Below the pieces are notes generated by a model. That model made no database searches, was not told where the DNA came from, and saw only the letters and a list, made by a program, of their open reading frames with translations. The translations under genes and the position numbers were made by a program. Below, piece by piece: positions 7,268 through 15,323 of a DNA stretch of 32,362 nucleotides. This stretch comes from Alphaproteobacteria bacterium. GTDB taxonomy: Bacteria > Pseudomonadota > Alphaproteobacteria > Rhizobiales > Xanthobacteraceae. Location: positions 1 to 32,362 of the forward strand of contig WQYW01000048.1 of assembly GCA_009781045.1 (NCBI GenBank), in the 5' to 3' direction. How positions within the stretch are numbered: position 1 is the first letter of the stretch; each line of letters opens with the position of its first letter.

Positions 7268-7445
7268 TGGAAACCGGGGTGGATAAATGCCGCACAGGCC
7301 CGGGAAAACGCCGCAGCAAAGCCTTTGAAAACATCCTTTAAAGCGGTGGACAAAACCGGGAAAAGCCTCTGGATAAATACGCCTTAAACCCTTCGAAAAG
7401 CGCTGGTTAACCTGTGGGCAGGCCTCGGGATAAAGCCGGGAAAAC
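7268..7445 (+). repeat. Helically phased short-repeat array, cluster B
   Basis: Units of the type (T/G)GGA-A/T-rich begin at 7268 (TGGAAACC), 7280 (TGGATAAATGCC), 7302 (GGGAAAACGCC), 7325 (TTGAAAACATCC), 7347 (TGGACAAAACC), 7358 (GGGAAAAGCC), 7370 (TGGATAAATACG), 7393 (TCGAAAAGCGC), 7404 (TGGTTAACC), 7427 (GGGATAAAGCC) and 7438 (GGGAAAACC). Successive distances are 12, 22, 23, 22, 11, 12, 23, 11, 23 and 11 bp, all close to multiples of 11.3. All units share one orientation. Several are near-matches to a reversed DnaA box (GGTGGATAA, GGTGGACAA, TCTGGATAA). The lattice was found by eye and the weaker units (7325, 7393, 7404) were accepted because they fit it, so its significance must be computed. 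Confidence 0.65.
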
Positions 7446-7459
7446 CTGTCCCTCAGGAG

Positions 7460-7480
7460 GCTCAGCGCCTGGCGCTGAGC
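7460..7480 (-). terminator. Hairpin downstream of hslO
   Basis: GCTCAGCGC (7460-7468) and GCGCTGAGC (7472-7480) form a perfect nine-base-pair stem with a three-base loop, 17 bases beyond the hslO stop codon. There is no long U-run after it on the minus strand, so it may be a weak or Rho-assisted terminator. Confidence 0.55.
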
Positions 7481-7497
7481 GCGGCACAGGCACCGGA

Positions 7498-8463
7498 TCA
7501 GACGGGCAATCCGAGTTCCTGCGGCGTGAAGCGGTAGCTCGAGCCACAGAACTCGCAATTGACCTCGACCGCGCTGTCTTTGACCATGTCGGCGCGGTCG
7601 GATGGTGAAAAGCCCGCCAGCATGGCGCAAACCGCCTCACGTGAGCACGAACAACGGGCTGTGACCGCGCTTTCGGCCAACACCCGCACTCCGCGCTCAT
7701 GAAACAGGCGCAACAGCAGCCGCTCCCCGGAAAGTTCGGGATCAAGCAGTTCGACATCGCTCACGGTATTGATCAGGGAGCGCGCCTCGTTCCAGGCATC
7801 CTCGGCGCCGGTGCCCCCGGCGCTCTGCGCCTGCGGTGAGGCCGCCGGCAGGTACTGCAGCAGCATGCCGCCGCCGCGCCAGCGCGATCGCCCCTCGCCT
7901 GCCCGCCACTCCGCGCCGACCGACAGCCGCACCCTTGTCGGGATCTGTTCCGAGCGCAGGAAATATTCATGCGCCGCCTGTTCCAGCCCCTCGCCCTCCA
8001 GCGCCACCATACCCTGATAGCGGCTTTTTTCGGCACCGGGATCAATGGTCATGGCCAGATGGCCGCGGCCGAGCAGGCTCGCCGGCGTGGCGTTCGGCTC
8101 CGCCTCGATCTTTGCCTGGTCATAGCGGGCATAGGCGCGCAAATGCCCAGGGGTGCGATAGTCCACCACCAGGAAGGATACCGCCCCGTCGGTCTGGGCC
8201 TGCAGAATGAAGCGGCCCTCGAATTTCAGGGCGGAACCCAGCAGGCTCGCCAGCACCACGGCCTCGCCCAACAGCCGGGCAACCGGGGGCGGATAGTCGC
8301 GGGGGCGGAGGATGTCATCAAGCGCCGCCCCAAGCCGCACGATGCGGCCGCGGACATCGAGCCCCTCGATCTGGAAGGGCTGGACCACATCGTCGACGGC
8401 AACCATCGACGGTGCCCGGCTTGACGCAGCCTGGTCATCGGCCTGGGATTGCAAAGAACTCAC
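7498..8463 (-). CDS. hslO: Hsp33 redox-regulated chaperone
   Basis: Hsp33 is a cytosolic holdase activated when oxidation releases zinc from a four-cysteine centre. The C-terminus carries that centre, CSCSREAV followed about 30 residues later by CEFCGSSY, i.e. the CxC...CxxC pattern. The N-terminal part has the family's VRLG...LRPRDYPPPVARLLGEA region and a later GAE...RGGGMLLQYLP stretch. Length (321 residues) is normal for the alphaproteobacterial form. The GTG at 8463 is preferred because GGAGGTGGAG sits just upstream; the longer frame begins with a TTG at 8478 that lacks one. It is the third gene after argD and argF, 102 bp behind argF, an order known from related genomes. Confidence 0.95.
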   Translation of the reverse strand: MSSLQSQADDQAASSRAPSMVAVDDVVQPFQIEGLDVRGRIVRLGAALDDILRPRDYPPPVARLLGEAVVLASLLGSALKFEGRFILQAQTDGAVSFLVVDYRTPGHLRAYARYDQAKIEAEPNATPASLLGRGHLAMTIDPGAEKSRYQGMVALEGEGLEQAAHEYFLRSEQIPTRVRLSVGAEWRAGEGRSRWRGGGMLLQYLPAASPQAQSAGGTGAEDAWNEARSLINTVSDVELLDPELSGERLLLRLFHERGVRVLAESAVTARCSCSREAVCAMLAGFSPSDRADMVKDSAVEVNCEFCGSSYRFTPQELGLPV

Positions 8464-8565
8464 GCTCCACCTCCGCAAACTGCTGCGGCCAGGAAAGGGT
8501 GCAACTGAAGTGCACGACTGAAAGGCACCACTGGACGGCGCAACTGGCGCTCGAAGCCCTCCGGA

Positions 8566-9492
8566 TCAGGCCTCGTCTCCAAGACACCAGGCCAGAATGC
8601 CCTTCTGGGCATGGAGGCGGTTTTCGGCCTCGTCGAACACCACCGATTGCGGCCCGTCAATGACCTCCCCGGTCACTTCCTCGCCGCGATGGGCCGGCAG
8701 GCAATGCATGAACATCGCATCCGGCCGCGCCTTCGCCATCAGCTCGGCATTGACCTGGAAGCGCTGCAGGGCTTTCTGCCGCCGCCCGCCTTCCTTGTCG
8801 CCCATCGACACCCAGGTGTCGGTGACCACGCAATGGGCGCCCTGCACCGCGGCCTGCGGATCATTGCCGAGCACCACCGGCGCCTGGTTTTCCCGGATCC
8901 AGTCCCGCAGCGCCTTTTTCGGCGCCAGTTCGGGCGGGGTGGCAACATTGAGGGTGAATCCGAAACGCTGTGCGGCATGGACCCAGGATGCCAGCACGTT
9001 GTTGTCGTCGCCGCTCCAGGCCACGGTCTTGCCCGCGATCGGGCCGCAGCGCTCCTCGAAGGTCAACAGGTCGGCCATGACCTGGCAGGGATGGGAGCGT
9101 CGCGTCAGTCCGTTGATCACCGGCACGGTGGCATGGGCCGCCAGTTCGAGCAGGGCGTCATGGCTGAGAATGCGGATCATGATCACGTCGACATAGCGTG
9201 ACAGCACCCGCGCCGTATCGGCGATGGTCTCACCGCGACCGAGCTGCATCTCGGCCCCGGTCAGCATGATCGACTCGCCGCCGAGCTGGCGCATGCCGAC
9301 ATCGAAGGACACCCTTGTGCGGGTCGAGGGCCGCTCGAAGATCATGGCCAGGGTCTTGCCTGCCAGCGGCCGGGTTTCGATGCCGCCGGTCTTGAGCCGC
9401 GCCTTCATCGCCGCTGCGGCCGAGAGCATGTTTCTGAGTTCCGCCTGCGGAAGCTCGCTGATGTCGAGAAAATGCCGTGGGGTCTGGGTCAT
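8566..9492 (-). CDS. argF: Ornithine carbamoyltransferase
   Basis: This enzyme joins carbamoyl phosphate and ornithine to make citrulline in arginine synthesis. The 308-residue product carries the carbamoyl-phosphate loop STRTR (in [12 protein letters not shown], about 54-65), HPCQ in the middle, and [11 protein letters not shown] near the C-terminus, where the ornithine-site cysteine lies. The start ATG overlaps the argD stop as ATGA (9489-9492), so translation is probably coupled to argD. Length and motifs are complete. In alphaproteobacteria this anabolic enzyme is annotated argF. Confidence 0.97.
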   Translation of the reverse strand: MTQTPRHFLDISELPQAELRNMLSAAAAMKARLKTGGIETRPLAGKTLAMIFERPSTRTRVSFDVGMRQLGGESIMLTGAEMQLGRGETIADTARVLSRYVDVIMIRILSHDALLELAAHATVPVINGLTRRSHPCQVMADLLTFEERCGPIAGKTVAWSGDDNNVLASWVHAAQRFGFTLNVATPPELAPKKALRDWIRENQAPVVLGNDPQAAVQGAHCVVTDTWVSMGDKEGGRRQKALQRFQVNAELMAKARPDAMFMHCLPAHRGEEVTGEVIDGPQSVVFDEAENRLHAQKGILAWCLGDEA

Positions 9493-10697
9493 CGGACGAC
9501 CGACTCGTGCTGACTGGAACGGATGGCGGCACAGGCGCGATCAAGCCGGATCACCGCCTCCTCGATCTCGCCCTCACCCACCACCAGCGGGGGCAGGAAA
9601 CGCACCACATTGTCGCCGGCTCCAACCGTGAGCAGCCCCTCCTTGCGCAGGGCCGCCACCAGATCCCCCGCCGGCACCACCGCACGGATGCCAAGCAGCA
9701 GCCCTTCACCGCGCACGACACCGAGCACGCCCGGGTGCGAGTCGCACACCGCAGCCAGTTTCTGCTTGAGCAACAGCGACATTTTCATGACATGGGCGAA
9801 AAATCCGTCGCTCTCCATGACGTCGACAACGGCATTGGCCGCGGCCACAGCCAGCGGATTGCCGCCGAAGGTCGAGCCATGCGAGCCTGGTGTCATGCCA
9901 CTGGCCGCCTCTTTTGTGGCCAGACAGGCACCGATGGGAAAGCCGCCGCCGAGCCCCTTGGCCAGCGCCATCACATCCGGAGCAATCCCTGAGCGCTGAT
10001 AGGCAAACAGCTCGCCGGTGCGGCCCATGCCGGTCTGGACCTCATCCAGAGCCAGAAGCAGGCCATGGGCGTCGCAGAGTTCACGCAGACCACGCAGGAA
10101 GGCCGGCGGTGCCGGACGCACGCCACCCTCCCCCTGCACCGGTTCGATCAGGATCGCAGCGGTTTCAGCCGTGATCGCCTTCTTCACCGCATCCAGATCG
10201 CCATGCGCCACCTGGTCAAAACCATCAAGCGGCGGACCGAAGCCTTCAAGATATTTCGCCGAGCCGGTCGCCGCCAGCGTCCCCAGAGTGCGGCCATGGA
10301 AGGCGCCTTCGAAGGTGATCAGGCGGTAACGCTCCGCTCTGCCCCGGGCCGCGTGATAGCGCCGCGCCATCTTGATCACGCATTCCACCGCTTCGGCACC
10401 GGAATTGCAGAAAAAAACCGTCTCGGCAAAACTGCGGGCACAAAGTCGCGCCGCCAGGCGCTCCCCGTCCGGACTCTGGAACAGATTCGACATGTGCCAG
10501 AGCCGCTCGACCTGCTCCTTGAGGGCCGCAACCAGAGCCGGATGGGCATGGCCCAGAGCATTGACGGCCACGCCGGAGGAAAAATCGAGATAACGCCTGC
10601 CATCGGTTCCAATCAGCCAGCAGCCCTCACCACGCAGAAAACCGATATCGGCACGGGCAAAAACGGGGAGAAGATGGGTCGGTGCGCTGTCGGTCAT
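9489..10697 (-). CDS. argD: Acetylornithine aminotransferase
   Basis: A class III PLP-dependent aminotransferase that makes N-acetylornithine from N-acetylglutamate semialdehyde. The 402-residue product shows [12 protein letters not shown] and [10 protein letters not shown] near the N-terminus, FHGRTLG, the [15 protein letters not shown] cofactor loop, and [13 protein letters not shown] with the PLP lysine. The ATG at 10697 begins [15 protein letters not shown], matching the usual family N-terminus; the longer frame to 10754 adds residues without similarity. The Shine-Dalgarno sequence is weak. It is the first gene of the argD-argF-hslO operon and is divergent from gcrA. Confidence 0.96.
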   Translation of the reverse strand: MTDSAPTHLLPVFARADIGFLRGEGCWLIGTDGRRYLDFSSGVAVNALGHAHPALVAALKEQVERLWHMSNLFQSPDGERLAARLCARSFAETVFFCNSGAEAVECVIKMARRYHAARGRAERYRLITFEGAFHGRTLGTLAATGSAKYLEGFGPPLDGFDQVAHGDLDAVKKAITAETAAILIEPVQGEGGVRPAPPAFLRGLRELCDAHGLLLALDEVQTGMGRTGELFAYQRSGIAPDVMALAKGLGGGFPIGACLATKEAASGMTPGSHGSTFGGNPLAVAAANAVVDVMESDGFFAHVMKMSLLLKQKLAAVCDSHPGVLGVVRGEGLLLGIRAVVPAGDLVAALRKEGLLTVGAGDNVVRFLPPLVVGEGEIEEAVIRLDRACAAIRSSQHESVVR

Positions 10698-10779
10698 GGC
10701 GATCACTTGAATTTTACCTCGGGCAGGGTTGCAGCACAGCATCACAGGCTGCAATCATCAGTTGCCCGAAAAACGAATA

Positions 10780-10802
10780 GTGCCGCCTTTTCAAGGCGGC
10801 AC
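10780..10802. promoter_or_regulatory. Perfect 10-bp inverted repeat between argD and gcrA
   Basis: GTGCCGCCTT (10780-10789) and AAGGCGGCAC (10793-10802) are separated by TTC. It sits 83 bp upstream of the argD start in the divergent argD-gcrA spacer (10698-11334). It may be an operator or a leader hairpin of the arginine operon; it has no T-run to mark it as a terminator. The rest of the spacer contains a CCCTTAAGGG palindrome (10993-11002) and the GANTC cluster described separately, and no gene. Confidence 0.45.
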
Positions 10803-11080
10803 GCTGGCTATTCTATGCCTGGCGGTTGCGCTGTCAATGGCAGCCAGGCCGGATCCGCGCATGGCGGCGGCCGACGGCATGGCTGGAAGGGCGCAAGGGG
10901 GCTTTCTGCCTGCCTGCCCGGTGCCGCCACGGCTTGTGGATCCCCCGCCACAGCGGCGAAAAAAATCCTGAACGGGAATAGAAATCGGCGCCCCCTTAAG
11001 GGTTTTCCACCTCCCCGACCACATTAATTCGGTGGTTTTCGCCGCCAAATGCCCCGTTTTGCCCCCTTTCAGGCTCCGTG

Positions 11081-11264
11081 GAGTCGAAGCGAATCAGGAA
11101 CATGTGGACGCTGCACCGCGGACTCTTGCGCGCGACTCACGCCATATTGTAGCGTTTAATTCATCAGATACGACATTTCGTGCGGCGGCTCTGATCACCC
11201 TGGGCCATTTGTAATCTTGAGTGAACGTCCGCGTGCAGTCACGTCGGCGAGCTTTGGGGGATTC
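11081..11264. promoter_or_regulatory. Cluster of five GANTC (CcrM methylation) sites upstream of gcrA
   Basis: GAGTC (11081), GAATC (11091), GACTC (11121), GACTC (11134) and GATTC (11260) lie within 184 bp in front of gcrA. One site per about 256 bp is expected at equal base composition. In alphaproteobacteria CcrM methylates GANTC, and GcrA acts at promoters carrying methylated GANTC, so this looks like a cell-cycle-methylation control region, possibly autoregulatory. Confidence 0.6.
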
Positions 11265-11334
11265 GGAGCGTATCCACCGGTTTGGTTGCATCGTTGCCCC
11301 GCTCGACACCGACGCGGAGCGAAGGAAGGCTAAA

Positions 11335-11892
11335 ATGACAGTTTTGACCTGGTCCGACGATCGCGTTGAGCAGTTGAAGGCACTCTGGGATTCCGGACTT
11401 TCGGCAAGCCAGATCGCGGGCGAGATCGGCAATGTCACGCGCAATGCGGTGATCGGCAAAGTCCATCGTCTCGGCCTCGCCAGCCGCATGCGGCCACCGT
11501 CGATGGCCTCGACCACCGCGGCACCCACCACCCCGCGTGCGCCGCGCAAACCCCGCAATGTCGCCCCGGTGGTGCGGTCGCGACCGGCAACCCAGGGCAA
11601 TACGGCGCTGGCCGAGGATTTCGAGGTCGCCCCCGAGGTCGAGATTGCGATCGAGGTGATGCCGCAGCCCGTGGTTCATGACAATGTCACGCCTATCAAC
11701 CACCGCATGACCCTGCTGGAATTGAACGAGGCGACCTGCCACTGGCCGATCGGCGACCCCTCAAGCCCGGATTTCTTTTTCTGCGGCGCCCGATCGGTCA
11801 GCGGACTGCCCTATTGCGCCCAGCATTCCCGCGTTGCCTATCAGCCGGTCAGCGAACGCCGCCGCAGCGTCGCCAAATCCGGCGAGCGCTGA
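11335..11892 (+). CDS. gcrA: GcrA-family cell cycle regulator
   Basis: GcrA is an alphaproteobacterial transcription factor that binds sigma-70 RNA polymerase and activates promoters with methylated GANTC. The 185-residue product opens with TWSDDRVEQLKALWDSGLSA, then SQIAGEIGNVTRNAVIGKVHRLGL, the GcrA helix-turn-helix. A Pro/Ala-rich linker follows, and the C-terminal block ATCHWPIGDP...FFFCG...YCAQHSRVAYQP is the sigma-factor-interacting part. The ATG at 11335 has GGAAGG eight bases upstream; the longer frame from 11221 has no support. It is divergent from argD and convergent with the flippase-domain gene. Confidence 0.95.
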   Translation: MTVLTWSDDRVEQLKALWDSGLSASQIAGEIGNVTRNAVIGKVHRLGLASRMRPPSMASTTAAPTTPRAPRKPRNVAPVVRSRPATQGNTALAEDFEVAPEVEIAIEVMPQPVVHDNVTPINHRMTLLELNEATCHWPIGDPSSPDFFFCGARSVSGLPYCAQHSRVAYQPVSERRRSVAKSGER

Positions 11893-11922
11893 GTTCCGGC
11901 CGGGCTTTCTGACCAGCCTCAG

Positions 11923-11943
11923 TTGCCGCCGGCAAAGCGGCAG
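11923..11943. terminator. Hairpin between convergent gcrA and the flippase-domain gene
   Basis: TGCCGC (11924-11929) and GCGGCA (11937-11942) form a six-base stem with a seven-base loop, and TTGCCG/CGGCAA offers an alternative fold. Its position between two stop codons (11892 and 11977) suits a shared terminator, but there is no U-run. Confidence 0.35.
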
Positions 11944-11976
11944 TCTGTGTCCGCCCTCAGAGTCTGTTTTGAAATA

Positions 11977-12987
11977 TTATTGCGCGCCGCCGTTATCCGG
12001 GCGGGCGGGATCGTCCGCCGGCTCGCCGCCACGGCTGAGGAACTCCCGGATTGTCAGCACAATCACGGAGATGAAAAAGGGCGTGAGATAATAGAGCACA
12101 CGATAGAGCGCGATCGCCGCCAGCAGGTTCTCGTGATCGAACTGCTCCAGTCCGTACAGCATCGCGGCATCGAACACACCGAGCCCGCCGGGCGAATGGC
12201 TGGCAAAGCCGAGCAGCGTGGCCGAGACGAAGGTGACCGCGACCACGACAAAGCCGAGATTGGCATCCGCCGGCAGCAGCACATACATCGCCAGCGCACA
12301 GAAGCCGAGATCAATAATGCCGATGGCGATCTGGAGCAGCGTCAGCAGGCCGCCTGGCAGTACCACGGTCCAGGCGCCCCACCCCACCACCCGGGGACTG
12401 GCCGACACCCACAGCACATAGGCGGAGAGACCGGCGAGAATGAACAGCGCCAGCACCCGGTTGACCCATGCCGGCATCTGGTCGATCGCAGCGGCGGCTT
12501 CCGGGTGATAGGCGATGCCGAGCCCCAGCACCGCAGCATTGCCGAGCCAGAAGGTAAGGCCGGCGAGGAAGCAGATCTTGGCCACGTCGATGGCGTTGAG
12601 GCCCGCTGCCGCATAGATCCGGTAACGCACGGCTCCGCCGGTGAAGGCGGAAAAGCCGAGATTATGGCCGATCGAATAGCTGGTGAAACCGGCGAGCGCA
12701 TTGACCCGATAGGGCACCTGGCTCTGCCCGATCGCGCGGGTGGCAAACAGATCATAAAAAGTCAGGGTGAAATAGCCTGCGGCAACGAACAGGCCGGCCA
12801 GAGCAATCTGCGGCAGGGTGGTGTTTTCGATGGCCAGGATCACCCGTTCGGATCGGATGCCGGGCAGCATGCGGTAGAGCACGAAGCAGGCAAAGGCGAT
12901 CACCGTCACGCTGATCACGACGGCGAGCCGGTGCAGGATCTGCTTATGGCACAGAACCGCAACCATCCTGCGGAGGGCTGCCAACAT
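11977..12987 (-). CDS. Integral membrane protein with MprF-type (LPG synthase) flippase domain
   Basis: The 336-residue product is largely membrane-embedded with about eight hydrophobic segments. It carries features of the lysylphosphatidylglycerol-synthase transmembrane (UPF0104/MprF N-terminal) family: SYSIGHNLGFSAFTGGAVRY in the middle, and later GFASHSPGGLGVFDAAML followed by AIALYRVLYYLTPFF. There is no C-terminal aminoacyl-transferase domain, so it is a stand-alone flippase-type domain. The ATG at 12987 has GAGGT five bases upstream; the reading frame extends to 13149 without a credible start. It is the last gene of a leftward set with a small membrane protein and an OmpA/BON protein, which suggests a role in the cell envelope. 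The lipid substrate is unknown. Confidence 0.85.
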   Translation of the reverse strand: MLAALRRMVAVLCHKQILHRLAVVISVTVIAFACFVLYRMLPGIRSERVILAIENTTLPQIALAGLFVAAGYFTLTFYDLFATRAIGQSQVPYRVNALAGFTSYSIGHNLGFSAFTGGAVRYRIYAAAGLNAIDVAKICFLAGLTFWLGNAAVLGLGIAYHPEAAAAIDQMPAWVNRVLALFILAGLSAYVLWVSASPRVVGWGAWTVVLPGGLLTLLQIAIGIIDLGFCALAMYVLLPADANLGFVVVAVTFVSATLLGFASHSPGGLGVFDAAMLYGLEQFDHENLLAAIALYRVLYYLTPFFISVIVLTIREFLSRGGEPADDPARPDNGGAQ

Positions 12988-13185
12988 CAGGACCTCGAAA
13001 ACGCCAGTCCGGCTGGCTGATCTGCGGCCTGCCCGGACCGCCAGACCTGCCAGGCCCGTGGTAGCGCGTTTCGTCGCCAGGTGATACCCGTCACAATGAA
13101 CCAAAATACTCTCGCCCGGTACAGAATTGGCAATGGAACGCAGGCCCACAGGCCGTCGCTCCCTGTCATCCTGCGACCGTGCCGG

Positions 13186-13530
13186 TTAACGATTTGATCC
13201 CTCACCAGCGACCCGGCCGGGATCCGGGGCCGGACTCGTGCGCGACACCACCCGATCGCGCAGCAGAGCCCCGATGAGGCAGCCGGCGAGATAGGTGGCC
13301 AGCATCACCAGAGCGAGATCGAGCCCGTAGCCGAAGCGTCCGGGAAGGAGTTCGGCAAAGGCCAGCACACAGGCTGCCACCACCACCACCAGCGCGCCGC
13401 TGCCGAGGCCCCGCACCACCTGCCGCGACAGCGGGCTGTCGTACTGCACCACCGATATCCACCCCATCGCCAGCCCCAGGAGAACCGCGCCGGTGAGCCA
13501 GCCCCAATGGAATGACAGCAGAAAGAGCAT
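13186..13530 (-). CDS. Small integral membrane protein, unknown function
   Basis: The 114-residue product has three hydrophobic stretches (about 1-26, 41-63 and 69-90) and a short polar, arginine-containing C-terminus. The ATG follows a strong GGGGAGG. It lies 48 bp after the OmpA/BON gene and about 200 bp before the flippase-domain gene, all leftward, so it is probably cotranscribed with them. No family was recognised. The Trp/Gly-rich N-terminal helix and short length fit a partner subunit of a membrane complex; that is speculation. Confidence 0.75.
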   Translation of the reverse strand: MLFLLSFHWGWLTGAVLLGLAMGWISVVQYDSPLSRQVVRGLGSGALVVVVAACVLAFAELLPGRFGYGLDLALVMLATYLAGCLIGALLRDRVVSRTSPAPDPGRVAGEGSNR

Positions 13531-13578
13531 GGCTTTCCTCCCCTGTTTTGCAGATTCCCCTGACGCCCCCCGAAATCT

Positions 13579-15051
13579 TCAGGGAGCGGGAACGTTGACT
13601 TCGTTGCTGACATCGCCCTTGACGGCAGGAGCCGGTGACCTGACTACAAACTCGATACGACGACCGGGTTTCCTGTCCTCGCCTTCCTTCGAAGGTGCCG
13701 GCGGCGCGGCCGCAAGCGCGGTAAAGCGGCTTTCGGCAAGGCCCGCGCCAACCAGAAAACCGACCACCGCCTGCGCCCGCTTCTGCGACAGGGCCTGATT
13801 GGCCGACGCATCGCCATCACCGTCATCATAACCGATGACATCGACATTGACGCTCGGACAGCGCATCGCGGTTTCCACCACACGGTCGAGCATCCCGAGC
13901 GAATCCCGGTTGATCTCGGCGCCCGCATATTCGAAGCGGATCCGGCCCTTGGCCGCAAGATCCGAAAACAGCTGCTGACACACCGGGCCGTCAACATACT
14001 GCGCCGGCACCGGCTTGAGCCAGATCTCGGCTTTGTAGTGCCAGCCTTCCGGAAATTCCCGGCCCAGCCCGACGCGAATGTCCTCCGCAGCATTGTCATA
14101 GAGCGCTGCGCCCTTCAGCTGAACCTCGTTGTCGGAAATCTCCAGCGTCCCGGTCGACAGCCGTGACAATGCGCCCAGCGCCGCCACCACAGCATTGCCG
14201 AAAGAGCCCGGCGCCCCGGCGCTGCGTTTAAGATTATCATTCACCTTCTCATCAAAGAATTTGAACGCTGCTGCCGTCGCGATCCGGGCATGGACATTGT
14301 CATCGGGAACATAGCCGTTCAGGCTCACGGTCCCTGCGACCGGATCCTTATAGGCCTGGAACACATAAGGCGGGGCCTTGATGTCGTTGGCTGCGACGGT
14401 GAACCCCTCCGGCAGGGTCGTGAGCGCCCCGGCGACGGCTTCCCGATCGCCCAGCTCGCGTGCCATGCCCGACAGGCTGACGCTGCCGTCCGAGATCCGG
14501 ATGGAGCCGCTCTGCAGCCGGGCGATCTGCTCCACCAGCAGCGTGGCTGCGGCTTCGAAGTGCGGCGGCGCGCCGCGGGCGAATTTCATGCTGTCTTCGA
14601 CGTCAACCTTGCCGAGATATTTATGCGCCGTCTCCACCAGAGCCGCCTGCACCGCTGGAAGCGGTGCGCTGCCCGACAGCTTCACCCGCACCACATTGCG
14701 CTCCACGGACCAGACAAAAGGACGTTCCTCGGCAACCAGTGCGGTTTCGTCGATGACCTTGCGCACACCTCCGACAGCCGCCACGGCGGCAACCGTCGCC
14801 CGCCGTCCGTCCTCGGAAAATGCCCTGGCGCAAAGGACAGCGTCACGGCCATCGACCGCGATCAGGCTGTCGTGACAGGGGCTGGCGGGGTCGGCACTGT
14901 CCAGCGGGAGGCCTTTGAGCGCGGCGCTGGCCCGGGCCAGGAGTTCGGTCCTGACCGGGTCGGTGCCGCTGTTAACCGCGATCCCCCACATGACAGCCAG
15001 CGGAATCATCCCCAGCCACCACTTGCCGGCCCACCTCAAGAGCTTTTGCAT
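13579..15051 (-). CDS. OmpA-family protein with BON-like repeats
   Basis: From ATG 15051 the product is 490 residues. Residues 8-26 are a single N-terminal membrane anchor. Residues about 35-340 look like repeated BON-type modules: several segments follow the pattern 'G.V.L.G...' with conserved glycines (VSLSGMARELGDREAVAGAL, VSLNGYVPDDNVHARIATAA, VQLKGAALYDNAAEDIRVGL). Residues about 365-480 form an OmpA C-terminal domain (RIRFEYAGAEINRDSLGMLD, then VDVIGYDDGDGDASANQALS, KRAQAVVGFL), which binds peptidoglycan. This architecture resembles periplasm-facing BON/OmpA proteins such as mycobacterial ArfA. In family OmpA domains an 'NxxLSxxRAxxV' helix is expected, and here it reads NQALSQKRAQAV. 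First gene of the leftward envelope cluster. Confidence 0.88.
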   Translation of the reverse strand: MQKLLRWAGKWWLGMIPLAVMWGIAVNSGTDPVRTELLARASAALKGLPLDSADPASPCHDSLIAVDGRDAVLCARAFSEDGRRATVAAVAAVGGVRKVIDETALVAEERPFVWSVERNVVRVKLSGSAPLPAVQAALVETAHKYLGKVDVEDSMKFARGAPPHFEAAATLLVEQIARLQSGSIRISDGSVSLSGMARELGDREAVAGALTTLPEGFTVAANDIKAPPYVFQAYKDPVAGTVSLNGYVPDDNVHARIATAAAFKFFDEKVNDNLKRSAGAPGSFGNAVVAALGALSRLSTGTLEISDNEVQLKGAALYDNAAEDIRVGLGREFPEGWHYKAEIWLKPVPAQYVDGPVCQQLFSDLAAKGRIRFEYAGAEINRDSLGMLDRVVETAMRCPSVNVDVIGYDDGDGDASANQALSQKRAQAVVGFLVGAGLAESRFTALAAAPPAPSKEGEDRKPGRRIEFVVRSPAPAVKGDVSNEVNVPAP

Positions 15052-15323
15052 CGAACGACCCGAGTTTGACGAAGGGGGAGAGAAATCAAACCCCTGCCGG
15101 GCTGTCAAACCGGAAAATCAGGCGCGGTGCGGAAAAATCGGGCCTCGCCTGTCCCCCCTTGACGGCCCGGGCCGGCTGGCAGGCCCTCAACACCTCACGG
15201 CGAGGCGACTTTTTTCCCGTCACTGGCCCCTGCTGCCCACCAGGATGCCCCCTGTCTCCTGGCCGTCTCCCGGCTCTGCAGAGGTCAGATCCGGGCAAAC
15301 CCTCCAGCCCGCAACGCCTGAGG

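Larger units (their letters stand above)
6411..7497. other. 1.1-kb non-coding region, candidate origin- or centromere-like DNA
   Basis: No reading frame here has a family motif or a credible start. The region holds the two phased arrays, a 17-bp palindrome, many CCTGTG words and a terminator-like hairpin at its right end. A-tract units stand out against the surrounding GC-rich DNA. A replication origin, a partition site or a nucleoid-protein binding platform would all explain phased same-direction boxes. No dnaA, hemE, repABC or parAB gene is in the window, so none of these can be confirmed. Confidence 0.4.

Noticed and set aside
6748..7445. CRISPR array
   Set aside because: Units are only 11-12 bp, degenerate and contiguous or nearly so; there are no 30-40 bp spacers, no leader and no cas genes.
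8464..8478. TTG start for hslO at 8478
   Set aside because: The GTG at 8463 has a strong GGAGGT in the right place; TTG has none.
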